DNA from: JAMOAW01 sp039908535
GTDB taxonomy: Bacteria > Pseudomonadota > Magnetococcia > Magnetococcales > JADFZT01
Reading direction: 5' to 3'
Length of the DNA stretch: 41,879 nt
Assembly (NCBI GenBank): GCA_039908535.1
Contig: JAMOAW010000050.1
Span: 1-41,879 of the forward strand
Positions 31,637 through 41,400 of the stretch are shown piece by piece. Under the pieces are notes generated by a model. The model was not told where the DNA came from and ran no database searches. It saw nothing but the letters and a program-made list of their open reading frames with translations. The first letter of the stretch is position 1, and every line of letters starts with the position of its first letter. The position numbers and the translations under genes were made by a program.

Positions 31637-32364
31637 TTAAACAATCTCTTTTTCTTCATGAGAGGCCCTAATAGGCAAGGTAAACCAAAAAACGCTCCCC
31701 TGCCCCACCTCCGACTCGACCCATACCTTCCCCCCGTACAGGGTCACAATTTTACGCACCAATGTTAACCCAATTCCGGTACTTTCATAGGTATCTTTTG
31801 ACTGTAAAGTTTGAAAAATTTGAAAAATTTTTTCAAAATCTTTTTCCAAAATCCCCGGCCCATTATCGGCTACCGACATATAATAAAATCCATCCTCCTC
31901 TTTTTCTAACCGCACCCGAATCCACCCTTGCGGTTTATCCATAAATTTAATCGCATTGGACAATAAATTTTGTAACACTTGCCCCAACCGAACCCGTTCT
32001 CCTATCACCACGGGCAACTGATTAACTACCTCAATCTGAATGTGCGCTGGAGCACCCAACAGGTCAATCACCTCTTTCACCAATTTATTCAAATTAACTG
32101 GCACGATCTCCTCGCGCAACCGTCCGATGCGGGAATATTGCAACACTGCTCACGCCCATCCACATCCAAACACTCGGCATAATCCTCCATAATCCACTGC
32201 GCCAAAGAGCTTATCCCTCGCAATGGAGCCTTGAGATCATGAGAAATCACGTAAGCAAACTCTTTAAGCTCCCGGTTGGCATGTTCCAACTGCTGAATCA
32301 ACTCCTGAGCTGAAAGCTGGACAGATTTTCCATCCCCTTCCTGATTAAATGCGCGCTCTGACAT
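31637..32364 (-). pseudogene. Histidine kinase broken by a deletion/frameshift in the dimerisation domain
   Basis: Two overlapping frames together make one kinase. The upstream frame (start 32364) has a coiled coil and the phosphoacceptor box YVISHDLKAPLRG, ending after DVDGREQ in a nonsense tail. The downstream frame (from about 32146) begins LQYSRIGRLREE and has N, G1, F and G2 boxes (NLLSNAIKF, DNGPGI, IFQTL, GIGLTLVRK). Compared with the neighbouring REC-CheB-REC-kinase, about 18 residues of the second dimerisation helix are missing at the junction and the phase is shifted. A real deletion is likely. A sequencing error alone would not explain the missing residues. GGGAGA precedes the start. 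Confidence 0.8.
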
Positions 32365-32381
32365 GGTTTATATCTCCCTAT

Positions 32382-34856
32382 TTACCCAACCCCAGGCAAA
32401 GTAAACCAAAAAGTGGATCCATATCCCAACTGAGATTCCACCCAAATCCGTCCCCCTTGTTTTGCAATAATTTTCCGTACCAAAGCCAAACCAATACCGT
32501 TGGTCTCCAATTCATCACGGGGTTTGAGAGTTTGAAAAATTTTAAAAATTTTTTCATGATACCCTTCCTCTATCCCTGGACCATTGTCGGCGACATAAAA
32601 AAGCCAATCCTCCCCTTGCCTATTGGCACCAACGCGCACCAAACCGATTTTGCCTGGCTTTTTATCCATAAAAAAAACCGCATTATGTATCAAATGGCCA
32701 AAAATTCGATCGGCGCGCACAGGATCCAAAAATAGAGTCGGCAGTGGTGTCTCTACCACAACTTCCAGCTCCTCAGGCAACACCAGCCCACTGATAATTT
32801 CCGTCACCACCCGCCTAAGATCTACCAAAACAGGGGTGGCATTGAAACGGGTAACTTTGGTGTACTCCAACAAAGCATCCATCAACGCATTGATTCGATC
32901 GGCCCGTCCAGCCAAAAGAGTGACCAACTCTTTTCCTTCGGCATCAAGTGAATCTGCATAATCGGCCAACAGCCAATTGGTCAAAGAACCTATGGCGCGA
33001 AACGGTGCCTTAAGGTCATGGGAAACAATATAAGTAAAATCATCCAACTCCCGATTGGCCAACTGCAACTCCTCCAACACCTCCCGTTGCCGTTGCTCTA
33101 TCTGCTGACGTTCCAAAATCTCCTCTTTGAGTTTAATGTTTAAATTTTCCTGGCGAACCGACTGATCCACCAATTGGAGATTTAACATTTTCAACTCCAA
33201 CTGACTATCCGTGAGGGCCTTATTTTGTTGCACCGCCCTTTGATAGGTTGATAAAAGCAGATTCAAAATTTGCCAGCGGGAGGTGTTGATGCGGTATTGC
33301 CGCCCCTCAAAGGTAATCTCCATGGCCCGCCGTCGATCCTCGGCAATGGGAAGGGGTTGCAAAAGTCCCTCTATCTGCCCCAACAGCCCATTTTCCTCCC
33401 AAGGTTTGGTCAAATAATTGTCTGCCCCTGCGTCCAATCCTTCCAAAATTTCACTCGGATTGGTCAACGCAGTCAACAACATCACGGGTTTCGTGGCCAA
33501 GGCAGAATCATTTTTAAGGGTACGACACAACTCAAAGCCATCCATTTTCGGCATGGAAACATCACTAATCACCAAATCTGGCCGCCAAGAACGGGCATGT
33601 TCCAATCCTTCCATCCCATCGCGTCCCACCAACACCTGAAACCCCGATTGTTGCAAAAACCGTTTTAATTTAAACGCCTGGGTGGCACTATCCTCCACAA
33701 TCAATATTTTTTCTTTGCGTTTTGACCCAGGAAGGATTTTTGTACAGAGGTGTTCTCCGTCGCCCATCTCCCCCACTAAATTGCGCAAAGCCTGCGCAAT
33801 TTCAGAACAAGGCAACACATGAGCGACATTCCCCATGGCAATGGCCGCTCCAGGGGCATCAAACACCAACGCCGAAATTTCATCTTGAGCGATGGTCACC
33901 CCTAAATTATGTTTAATCCGCTCCATCCCCAACAAACCGTCCTGACCATGAGCTGACACCAACACGCCAATCACAGCGGCACCAAATAAAGCCGAAACCG
34001 ACTCCATAGTGACACTAATCGACGGGCGTTGCCCGGCCACCATAGGGGCTTGCGAAGTGACCAAACGGCCTAAATTGTCCAAAGAAAGATGATGAAACGG
34101 GGGGGCAAAATAGACCGAGCCGGCCATCGGCACCTCCCCATCGGTGGCCATCTGCACGGCTAAAGCCACCTCCGAACCCAACCAACGAATAAAATCCCCC
34201 TGATAATCGATCATGGAGAAGGAATCCACCTCGCCCTCTTTGGCAGAGGTAAAATGCTGAATACACAATATCGGTACCGAAAAATTGGCCGGAAGAGCCG
34301 ACAATATCTCCCGTACCGCCGGGATTCCACCCAATCCAGATCCTAAAACCACCATCTGAACCGTCTCAACGGCCCGATCAGGAAGAGAATATTTAAGAGA
34401 TTCCTCACCGCTAGATTCCACAACATGAGCGTTTAATTCCGCCAATAGTTGAATCCGCTCGACCAAACCATGAAAAAAAGCCTCTCCCCCAGCCCCAGTC
34501 CAATTCAAAGGCCGCAAGAGCATATCGAGTGCCCCGGCCTCAAAATAACGAAAAATATCTGTTTTGTCCCCTTCGCGCTCGACCATACCCAACAGAATAA
34601 TCGGACAGGGGAATTGTTCCATCACCTTGCGAACCAGAGTCAATCCTTCTAGCTGCGGCAAATAAAGATCCAGGCAGATCACCTGAGGTCGCAACGCGGC
34701 TACCATCTCAAAGGCCTCTTCGCCATGGCGCGCCTCACCCAAAATTTGAATGGATTTATCGCCAATACTTAAACGTTGCAGCCCCCTACGGGTCAAGGTG
34801 CGGGCAACCGCCGACCTCTCCACCAGCACAATCCCTATCGATTTTGTTATCTCCAT
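32382..34856 (-). CDS. REC-CheB-REC-histidine kinase fusion with degenerate CheB site
   Basis: 824 residues. Domain order: receiver 1 (Asp63 in ICLDLYLP; the first acidic pair reads VERS, so one acid is lost), CheB methylesterase-like (about 165-355), receiver 2 (Asp432 in ISDVSMPKMDG, with LIVEDS), coiled coil (about 530-600), HisKA with His613 in YIVSHDLKAPFRA, and HATPase with HNAVFF, DNGPGIEEG and GIGLALVRK. In the CheB domain the usual GASTGG serine position reads GSGLGG (Gly174), while His201 and Asp306 are kept, so methylesterase activity is doubtful. It probably acts as a signalling scaffold and kinase in the same operon as CheR. The gap to the next upstream gene is 18 bp. Confidence 0.9.
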   Translation of the reverse strand: MEITKSIGIVLVERSAVARTLTRRGLQRLSIGDKSIQILGEARHGEEAFEMVAALRPQVICLDLYLPQLEGLTLVRKVMEQFPCPIILLGMVEREGDKTDIFRYFEAGALDMLLRPLNWTGAGGEAFFHGLVERIQLLAELNAHVVESSGEESLKYSLPDRAVETVQMVVLGSGLGGIPAVREILSALPANFSVPILCIQHFTSAKEGEVDSFSMIDYQGDFIRWLGSEVALAVQMATDGEVPMAGSVYFAPPFHHLSLDNLGRLVTSQAPMVAGQRPSISVTMESVSALFGAAVIGVLVSAHGQDGLLGMERIKHNLGVTIAQDEISALVFDAPGAAIAMGNVAHVLPCSEIAQALRNLVGEMGDGEHLCTKILPGSKRKEKILIVEDSATQAFKLKRFLQQSGFQVLVGRDGMEGLEHARSWRPDLVISDVSMPKMDGFELCRTLKNDSALATKPVMLLTALTNPSEILEGLDAGADNYLTKPWEENGLLGQIEGLLQPLPIAEDRRRAMEITFEGRQYRINTSRWQILNLLLSTYQRAVQQNKALTDSQLELKMLNLQLVDQSVRQENLNIKLKEEILERQQIEQRQREVLEELQLANRELDDFTYIVSHDLKAPFRAIGSLTNWLLADYADSLDAEGKELVTLLAGRADRINALMDALLEYTKVTRFNATPVLVDLRRVVTEIISGLVLPEELEVVVETPLPTLFLDPVRADRIFGHLIHNAVFFMDKKPGKIGLVRVGANRQGEDWLFYVADNGPGIEEGYHEKIFKIFQTLKPRDELETNGIGLALVRKIIAKQGGRIWVESQLGYGSTFWFTLPGVG

Positions 34857-34874
34857 CGCCGGATTATCCTTGCC

Positions 34875-36836
34875 CTATCCCTGTGCATCTAATGTTTTTT
34901 TAAATTGCTCAAGACCGCTCTTAGCCAAATTTAAATCTTTACGCCGTACAACCAACATCAAACGCATCGCCGCGGCACTCATGGAGCGTTTTTCACCCTT
35001 TATCAATTCCCCACGAATCCCCACTACTATTTTTTCTGCCGCTGAAAAATCGGCCGCCAACAAAGTTTGCTCCAGTTGTGCCACCCGATCCGACAAAGAA
35101 CAGGGCCCTAGAACCACCTCATTAGATTCAAAAAAATTTTCATTCCTCCCATAATCCTGTTTATTTTCTAATTTTTTTTCGGTTGAACCAGGGTCGGCCA
35201 CACAAAAAGGAATCCGCACCTCAAACCGTGTTCCCTTCCCCTGCTCACTCTCCACCTGAATTTTCCCCCCCATTCCCTCTACCAACCGTTGGCTAAGGGT
35301 CAAGCCCAAACCAGTCCCCGAATGTTTTCGCGTTGAACTTCCATCCAGCTGCGTAAAAATTTGAAAAATTGTTTTTAATTTATTAGACGGAATCCCCACC
35401 CCCGTATCTGCTACCGAAAATAAGAGGCTCACCTGCGAACCTCCTGGTTCAGATTGGCAAGAAGATGCAAAGAGAATATATCCTTTGTCGGTAAATTTAA
35501 CCGCGTTCTGAAGCAATTGAGAGATAATCTGCGCCAAACGTTCGGGATCTCCCAATAAAAAAAGATCGGCATCTAAACAGATATCCTCTTTCCATGCCAA
35601 TCCTTTCTGCTGAGCCTGAACGGCAGCGGCTTGTTTGACCTCTTTCAATAAATTAAAAATATTAAAAACAATCGATTTTAATACGATGTGACCGGAATCA
35701 ATTCTGGAAAAATCCAGCAGATTATTCAACAGAGCCAACAGGGAATGAGAGGCTTGCATGACGATACCCAAATATTCCCGGCGTTCTGCCTCGGAAACAG
35801 GGGTCATAGCCAGTTCGGTCATGCCTATAATAGCGTTCATTGGCGTACGCAGTTCATGGCTCATATTGGCCAAAAATTCACTCTTGGCCCGATTAGCGAC
35901 TTCCGCTGCCTCTTTAGCGCGGCGCAAATCGTCCTCCATCCATTTCCGTTCTACCACGCCAGCCAAGGTATCGGCAATCGATAGAAAAAAGGCCTCCTCG
36001 GTCTCACTGTAGACAAAACTATCATCCACATAAAGGTTGATCAATCCCAACAACCTAGACCCAGAGAGAATTGGCAGACAAATTTGCCCAAGATCGGCCA
36101 TATCTTCCCGATAGGTTCGGGCTGGACAGAGATGTTTGGAGCCATCTTCAATGGCAAAAACCATTTTACGAGCCTGAATCGTTTGGGTACACAAACAATC
36201 CACCCCCATATCCATTTGGGCGCATTTTTGCACCAAACTCTTTTCCACACCCTTCCAAACCTTTATTTTAAGAGTGGTCCCATCTTGATTTTCTTTTAAA
36301 AAAAGGATGCCCTGCCCCCCTCCAGTGATCCAGGAAATTTTTAAAATATGGGCCAATATTTTTTCCAACTGCTGTTCTAAAGAGATCGATTCCAAAGAGA
36401 CCTGAAGAACGGAACTGATGGTTTGCTGGGTAATTAAATGCCGGCGAATGCTCTCTTCGGCGTTGCGTTGGCGAATCGCCTGTTCGGCAACGGCTGGCAG
36501 CACTTTAAGATAGTGACGTTCATGATCTTTGATTAAATAATCATAGGCCCCAGCCTTTAAAGCACTGACGGCCACATCCACATCCCCGGCCCCGGTAACG
36601 ATGATAAATGGGGTACCCTTAAGATATTTAAAAAGATCCAGAGCCGTCCCATCCCCCAGTTGATAATCGGAAATCACCAGATGAAATCGTCTCTCCCCCA
36701 AAGCGGCTTGTGCCGCTGCCAAGGAGTCGGCAATGGTATAATGATATGGCAAATGTTCCCGGCGCACCAATCGGCGAAAAGCCATTTGGTCCACAAGGTC
36801 ATCTTCCACAAATAACAATTGAATGATCTGCTCCAT
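34875..36836 (-). CDS. REC-GAF-histidine kinase with HPt-like tail lacking histidine
   Basis: 653 residues from ATG 36836; the frame extends to 36992, but that part reads as non-family sequence. The receiver has LFVEDD and Asp57 (VISDYQLGDG). The GAF domain (about 150-310) has clustered cysteines MGVDCLCTQT, KHLCPART and GQICLPI, a pattern seen in some sensor GAF domains that may bind a metal or haem-like group. HisKA has His327 (FLANMSHELRTPMN), followed by HATPase boxes QNAVKF, DTGVGI and GTGLGLTL. The last about 70 residues are helical and HPt-like (LEQTLLAADFSAAEK ... GIRGE) but lack the phosphohistidine. It is the first gene of the signalling operon. Confidence 0.9.
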   Translation of the reverse strand: MEQIIQLLFVEDDLVDQMAFRRLVRREHLPYHYTIADSLAAAQAALGERRFHLVISDYQLGDGTALDLFKYLKGTPFIIVTGAGDVDVAVSALKAGAYDYLIKDHERHYLKVLPAVAEQAIRQRNAEESIRRHLITQQTISSVLQVSLESISLEQQLEKILAHILKISWITGGGQGILFLKENQDGTTLKIKVWKGVEKSLVQKCAQMDMGVDCLCTQTIQARKMVFAIEDGSKHLCPARTYREDMADLGQICLPILSGSRLLGLINLYVDDSFVYSETEEAFFLSIADTLAGVVERKWMEDDLRRAKEAAEVANRAKSEFLANMSHELRTPMNAIIGMTELAMTPVSEAERREYLGIVMQASHSLLALLNNLLDFSRIDSGHIVLKSIVFNIFNLLKEVKQAAAVQAQQKGLAWKEDICLDADLFLLGDPERLAQIISQLLQNAVKFTDKGYILFASSCQSEPGGSQVSLLFSVADTGVGIPSNKLKTIFQIFTQLDGSSTRKHSGTGLGLTLSQRLVEGMGGKIQVESEQGKGTRFEVRIPFCVADPGSTEKKLENKQDYGRNENFFESNEVVLGPCSLSDRVAQLEQTLLAADFSAAEKIVVGIRGELIKGEKRSMSAAAMRLMLVVRRKDLNLAKSGLEQFKKTLDAQG

Positions 36837-37097
36837 ACTTACCGTCTCACTTTGACAACGCCCCCCGGTTCCAGACAAAAGATAGAAAATGGCGCAAATA
36901 AACACGATATGCGAGGAATTTTTTAATTGTGGACTATTTTCTACGAGGATGCCAAAAAAAATTGTTAGAAAATCGAGAATACCAGCACACATGTTGAGTG
37001 TGAAAAAATAATGAAGAGTATAGAAGGGGACTCAGTCAGAATTTCAAGATGGATGTGGGGAGATTCCCCCCAATGAGCGGGGGGAAAGGAGTCTACG
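36837..37097. promoter_or_regulatory. Intergenic region upstream of the signalling operon, with strong hairpin
   Basis: It should hold the minus-strand promoter of the signalling operon; I cannot assign boxes. At 37064-37086 lies a perfect hairpin TTCCCCCC/GGGGGGAA with a 7-nt loop, directly followed by AAGGAG and the ATG of a tiny plus-strand reading frame. Pairing of the G-run region could affect ribosome access to that frame. Confidence 0.45.
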
Positions 37098-37181
37098 ATG
37101 AAAAATTTAATGATGATTCATGGGATCATGATTGTTTTTATTTGTTATTCAATAAGGCGTTTCAGGAATCAAACGATTTAG
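37098..37181 (+). CDS. Possible 27-residue membrane peptide
   Basis: A short frame begins MKNLMMIHGIMIVFICYSI and ends with a basic tail (RRFRNQTI). It is preceded by AAGGAG at an ideal seven-base distance and by a strong hairpin. The hydrophobic stretch of about 14 residues plus the positive end fits a small membrane peptide, such as a type I toxin-like or regulator-like peptide. Its 3' end overlaps the convergent hypothetical gene. There is no homology evidence. Confidence 0.35.
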   Translation: MKNLMMIHGIMIVFICYSIRRFRNQTI

Positions 37182-37446
37182 AATCCGTATCAAAAATTCC
37201 CATATCCCCTCGAATATATTGAATCATCATCTCCACAGACTCCACCAAATGCGGCCACAAAACTTGACGCACCACCTCGCTTTCGGATTCTGAAAAGGCG
37301 AATAGAAGATCTTCCACTTTTTGTGCGGTAGAGATTAAGAGGGAAGTGTTCGCGATCAATGAAGAGACTCCCCATGCCGCAAATGACACGGTCCCCCCTG
37401 ATAACGGGGCAGACAGGATTCCATCAAACACATTTGCCCTGGACAT
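37162..37446 (-). CDS. Hypothetical helical protein, possibly the second half of a frameshifted gene
   Basis: 94 residues. The C-terminal 60 look protein-like and helical (TAQKVEDLLFAFSESESEVV, LVESVEMMIQYIRGD). No ribosome site precedes its ATG. Its first 30 codons overlap, in another phase, the end of the Cys-rich frame that starts at 37550 with a good ribosome site. The pair may be one gene joined by programmed or mutational frameshift. Confidence 0.45.
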   Translation of the reverse strand: MSRANVFDGILSAPLSGGTVSFAAWGVSSLIANTSLLISTAQKVEDLLFAFSESESEVVRQVLWPHLVESVEMMIQYIRGDMGIFDTDSKSFDS

Positions 37447-37550
37447 ATGTCACAATTGGGCAATTCAGGACAATGCTCAGAGGCGTGCATACCATGACAA
37501 ATACCGCACCGCACATCGTCACCAACAAAAAAATTTCCAGATTCCACCAT
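37356..37550 (-). CDS. Small Cys-rich protein, possible zinc- or cluster-binding
   Basis: 64 residues from an ATG preceded by GAGGTGG at seven bases. It contains eight cysteines, including C-GI-C, C-DI-C and later single Cys with interspersed His (CHGMHASEHC, PCHLRHG), which fits metal binding. The frame closes at 37356, but the adjacent phase continues as a helical segment to 37162, so a product of about 130 residues is possible with a frame change near 37360-37380. I do not recognise the family. Confidence 0.5.
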   Translation of the reverse strand: MVESGNFFVGDDVRCGICHGMHASEHCPELPNCDICPGQMCLMESCLPRYQGGPCHLRHGESLH

Positions 37551-37679
37551 AATGACCACCTCATCTATTCTTGATCGGTTATCCGTCAATAGTTATGAGA
37601 TGGATTTTAGTAGAAAAAAAATCCTGATTTAATGCCGTTTCATTTCAGCAGTGACTCTGAAAAATACAACTATTTAAAA

Positions 37680-37687
37680 TTTTTCAG
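37680..37687 (-). terminator. Inverted repeat after the small hypothetical gene
   Basis: CTGAAAAA at 37680-37687 (minus sense) pairs with its complement at 37657-37664 around a 15-nt loop. It starts one base after the stop codon. It is AT-rich and lacks a distinct T-run, so this is weak support for a terminator. Confidence 0.3.
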
Positions 37688-37688
37688 A

Positions 37689-37886
37689 TCAAGCTTGCAC
37701 ATCCAACCGACGGGCATCCCCTTTTTGCGCACTCTGTTGGGCCTGGTTAGGGTCTGGTCGGTCATTGCTCGCTTTAGCCGTATGTAAAGCGTTCGAGGGG
37801 GGGGATTGACGAGCCTCTAATTTGGCCTTCTGACTCAACATGGCACGAACGGATTCACTGCTATTTTGAACCATTTTAATAGACAT
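37689..37886 (-). CDS. Small hydrophilic hypothetical protein
   Basis: 65 residues starting at ATG 37886, with AGGAG eight bases upstream (an in-frame TTG lies two codons earlier). The N-terminus SIKMVQNSSESVRAMLSQKA is helical; the rest is polar and rich in Gln, Ser, Ala and Asp, likely disordered, ending RRLDVQA. No signal peptide or membrane segment. Family unknown. It may be a small cytoplasmic or chaperone-bound protein. Confidence 0.55.
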   Translation of the reverse strand: MSIKMVQNSSESVRAMLSQKAKLEARQSPPSNALHTAKASNDRPDPNQAQQSAQKGDARRLDVQA

Positions 37887-37892
37887 GATCAA

Positions 37893-38070
37893 ACTCCTAG
37901 AAAATGAAGAAGAGACAATTCTTTACATAAATGAATCCATTTTTCAATATTTTTTGTTTATTCTATATAATAGACAAAACTTAAACAAATTTGTTCCATA
38001 AAATAAAAAAATAAATATGGTGCAATAATTGCTAGCATCATAAAAAACAAAAAAATGTTAGAGGAAAAAG
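37893..38070. promoter_or_regulatory. AT-rich divergent intergenic region
   Basis: It lies between the small minus-strand gene and the zinc-ribbon plus-strand gene. It is strongly AT-rich and probably holds promoters for both. It contains GAGG eight bases before the 38071 start. No gene is seen. Confidence 0.35.
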
Positions 38071-38301
38071 ATGCGTTACAAAATTATTTGTAAACAATGC
38101 CATATCCATGTCGCCATAGATGCAACGCATTGCCCCAATTGCACAGCCCCTATCCAAAGGAAACCATCGGCTGTTCGCCCCTGGATCTGGTGGTTGCTTT
38201 GGCTTTCCGTTCTCTTTTTTTCCTCAATACTCTGGTGGTCCGAAAGCCAACCCCCCGTTTCCAGCTTTACACCACAAATTGTAAACTCAGCACATGAATG
38301 A
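38071..38301 (+). CDS. Small zinc-ribbon protein with one membrane helix
   Basis: 76 residues. The N-terminus carries C-KQ-C ... C-PN-C (Cys 7, 10, 22, 25), a zinc ribbon. One hydrophobic helix follows at about 38-57 (WIWWLLWLSVLFFSSILWW), then a short periplasmic tail. A GAGG ribosome site lies upstream. The layout fits small zinc-ribbon membrane proteins of unknown role. It stands alone on the plus strand, about 200 bp before the NACHT gene. Confidence 0.7.
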   Translation: MRYKIICKQCHIHVAIDATHCPNCTAPIQRKPSAVRPWIWWLLWLSVLFFSSILWWSESQPPVSSFTPQIVNSAHE

Positions 38302-38498
38302 TAAATCCAAACCAAAATTTGTAGAGTGTAGTCAAAAAAATATGCTTATAAATTAAATACATAATTAAGAAGGTTGTTTATGGCACTATAATTTAGAAAT
38401 TTTTTCTGATCAAATGATGGTTTTTACGGCCTTGTCAGGCATATATTAAAATACTTAGAGCATTTTACCTCAATTTAAAATGTCAGGAGTCATCCACC
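38302..38498 (+). promoter_or_regulatory. Upstream region of the NTase-NACHT-FGE gene
   Basis: An AT-rich leader ending in CAGGAG nine bases before ATG 38499. TATATTAAAATAC near 38443 may include a -10 element. No gene is seen here. Confidence 0.35.
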
Positions 38499-41400
38499 AT
38501 GATTCAATCCACCTTACGCTTGCTCCGCAAGTGGGCTGTCGAGATAAAAACAAATAATCTGGTGGAGGAGGTCTTTGTTTTTGGAAGTTTAATTAACGAT
38601 AACGGGGCACTTTTTGAAAAGGAGACCAGCGATATCGACCTTTTGGCTATCCTCCCCCAAGAGGCAACCACCCCCTTGACCCGCACCCAGGCGGTTTTGA
38701 GTTTAATTAATTATAAAAAACAACTAGAAACACTCTTAATTGCCCATTTTGAGCGAGAAAAAAATAGCATCAAAGTCGTCAGTCTTATTCCCCTCACCCG
38801 CCAGGAGTGTTTCTGGTCGCTCCACAAAAATGGTAAAACCGATCTCCTGCGCGACCCCGCCTTTCTCTCCCTCAACAATGGCGATGACAAACGGGTTCAG
38901 TTTGGTGCAGGGCTGGATATTCAAGAGCGGGTCAAACTGGAATCTGGCTTTCGAGCCATGGAGGCCTGTCAAAAATATCGTCATGAAGTGGTCCACGTCA
39001 CCACCCACGGCAAGGATGGGGCCACCTCTTGGGATGAAAAGGGGGAGACGCTGCCCAAAGAGCTGCTGCGCCAATCGGCTCAAGTGCGCGCCCTGGAAGA
39101 GGGGATCACAGGGACAGAGGCCCAAAATCTCAACGAAGGGCTAAAATTTATCCACAAACTCCTCCCCCCATGGGAAAAACAAGGGGAACCCTATAAAATT
39201 TTATACGATAGAATCACCGTTCGTAGCGGTGGACGGGGCCCCCTCAAACCCCTGGACCCAGAACACCTTCTCTTGTTCAACGAAATCCTCTTTCAACGGG
39301 GAATGGATTTTATCTTAACAAAGGCCACCCCCTCTTCTTCGCCACGGGATACCACCCCCACCCCGCCCCTGCACGTGAATCTCAACTATTGGCTGCAAAG
39401 TCTGCTGGATCGTACTGGCACCATTGCCATCAAAGGGATTGGTTCTGGTGCGGGCCGCAACCGCGAGGCGGGGCTTTATCCCATTGAGCAATTATACACC
39501 CCCTTGCGCAGTGATGGGCATGAGGCGGTGGAGCTGGCCGATTTACTGCCCAACCACCCCCTTTTACTCATTGAAGGCCAACCCGGCGCGGGCAAGACGA
39601 CTTTTCTCAAGTTAGTGGCCGCCATGCTGGCCAAGGATCTTTTGCTGGAATCGTGTCCCGATGGTTTTTCCTGGCGAGAACGTTATTTGGGGTTAAAATG
39701 GGAAGAAAAGGCCAAAATCCCCCTTTTTTTACGACTTTCTGAACTGGCAGAGTTGCTCTCAAGTGCTAAAAAAATAGCCAATGACCACCGCCGTTTATTG
39801 GATCTTTTAGCTCTCACCCCCAATGCCGAAGTCTCCTGGCGCGACCATTGGAGCGGGTTGTTGGCGCGGGGCGAGGCGATTTTGTTGTTGGATGGTCTGG
39901 ACGAGGTGGCCGATGACAAATTGCGGGAGCGGGTGTTTGCCATTGTTCAAGATGTCATGCGCAAATGGCCTAAAACCCCCATGGTGGTCACCAGTCGTCC
40001 TTTTGGGGTGGAATTATTTAAAGGAATAGGGTTTCATCACGTGCGGATCGACTCTTTTGGTCCCAAGGAGATTGAGGCGTTTCTTGGTCGCTGGGTGACG
40101 GCTTTACACGCCTCCGAGGGTGCGGCGCAAAGTCATCAAGAGATTCTTAAAAAAGCCATTGTCGAAAAACCAGCCATACGCCGCCTGGCCGCCAACCCGG
40201 TGATGCTCACCTGCCTCTGTGTGGTCCATTGGAACGAAGGACAACTCCCCGAAGGGCGGGGGCGGGTCTATCAAGCGGTGATGCGCTGGTTGATCGCCGC
40301 CCGGAGTGAATTACGCACAGAGGCCGGATATACCGACCGTTTCGCCCTAGAAGCCTTCGCCACCCTGGCCTTGGCCATGATGCTGGGCGGCCAAAGTGGT
40401 AAAAAAGCGGTGTTTGATGTGGAAGAGGGGGCCGAAACCATAGAAACCCTGGTGCAGCGGCATTTTGAAAAATTACAAACCAAGCCAGAGCGGTTGCGTT
40501 GGGCGCGGGAGTGGTTGCGGTTTGAATTTCTCGGTAGCGGCATTGTCGAAGAGTTGGGGGATCGACGGCTGAAATTTTGGCATTTGACCTTTCAAGAATA
40601 TCTGGCCACCCAGGCCCTGGCCTGGATGGGAGACGGGGAGACGAAGGGGGAGGATTGGTGGCCCGTGGTCGCCCCCTATTTAACCAATCCCCAATGGCGA
40701 GAGACCCTGGCCTTGCTCCCTGGTTCCCTCTTCGATGAAGGGGGTAGTAAGCGGGTAGATCGATTGCTCAACCGGGTCTTGGCGTTGCAAGGAGAAAACC
40801 CCACCCTGGCCGATGAGGCCCGCGTGGCTGGCATCATGGGCCACCTACTCGAACCCATGGTCGCCTACCAATATAAACCCCCCACAAATATCAACGAGCC
40901 ATACCAGCACCTCCGCGATCGTGCCATGGCTATTTTTACCAAGGAAGGCGCGGCTCAAGTTCCCATTGCCACCCGCATCGAAGCCGCAGAGGCTTTGGGC
41001 CAGGCCGGGGATGCCCGACTCAAACAAAACAATCTCATTAAAATTCCTGGTACCGATTGGTGGCTGAATAAATATTTGGTGACGGTGGCGGAATATCACG
41101 CTTTTGTGGATCAAGAGGGTTATAAAGAGCCACGCTGGTGGTGTGAAAATGGCTGGAATAAACGAAGAGAGAAAGGCTGGGAGAGTCCAAATAATTGGGA
41201 TGATCAACTTCTCCACCCCAACCGTCCAGTCACTGATGTTTCCTGGTTCGAGGCCATGGCCTATTGTCGATGGTTGAGTGATGTAAATAAAAATATGCGT
41301 TTTCGTCTGCCTGACGAGGGGCTATGGGAAAAGGCGTCGACTCCAAGCCAAGGCGAATATCCCTGGGGAATAACAGAACCAACCCCTGAGTTGGCTAATT

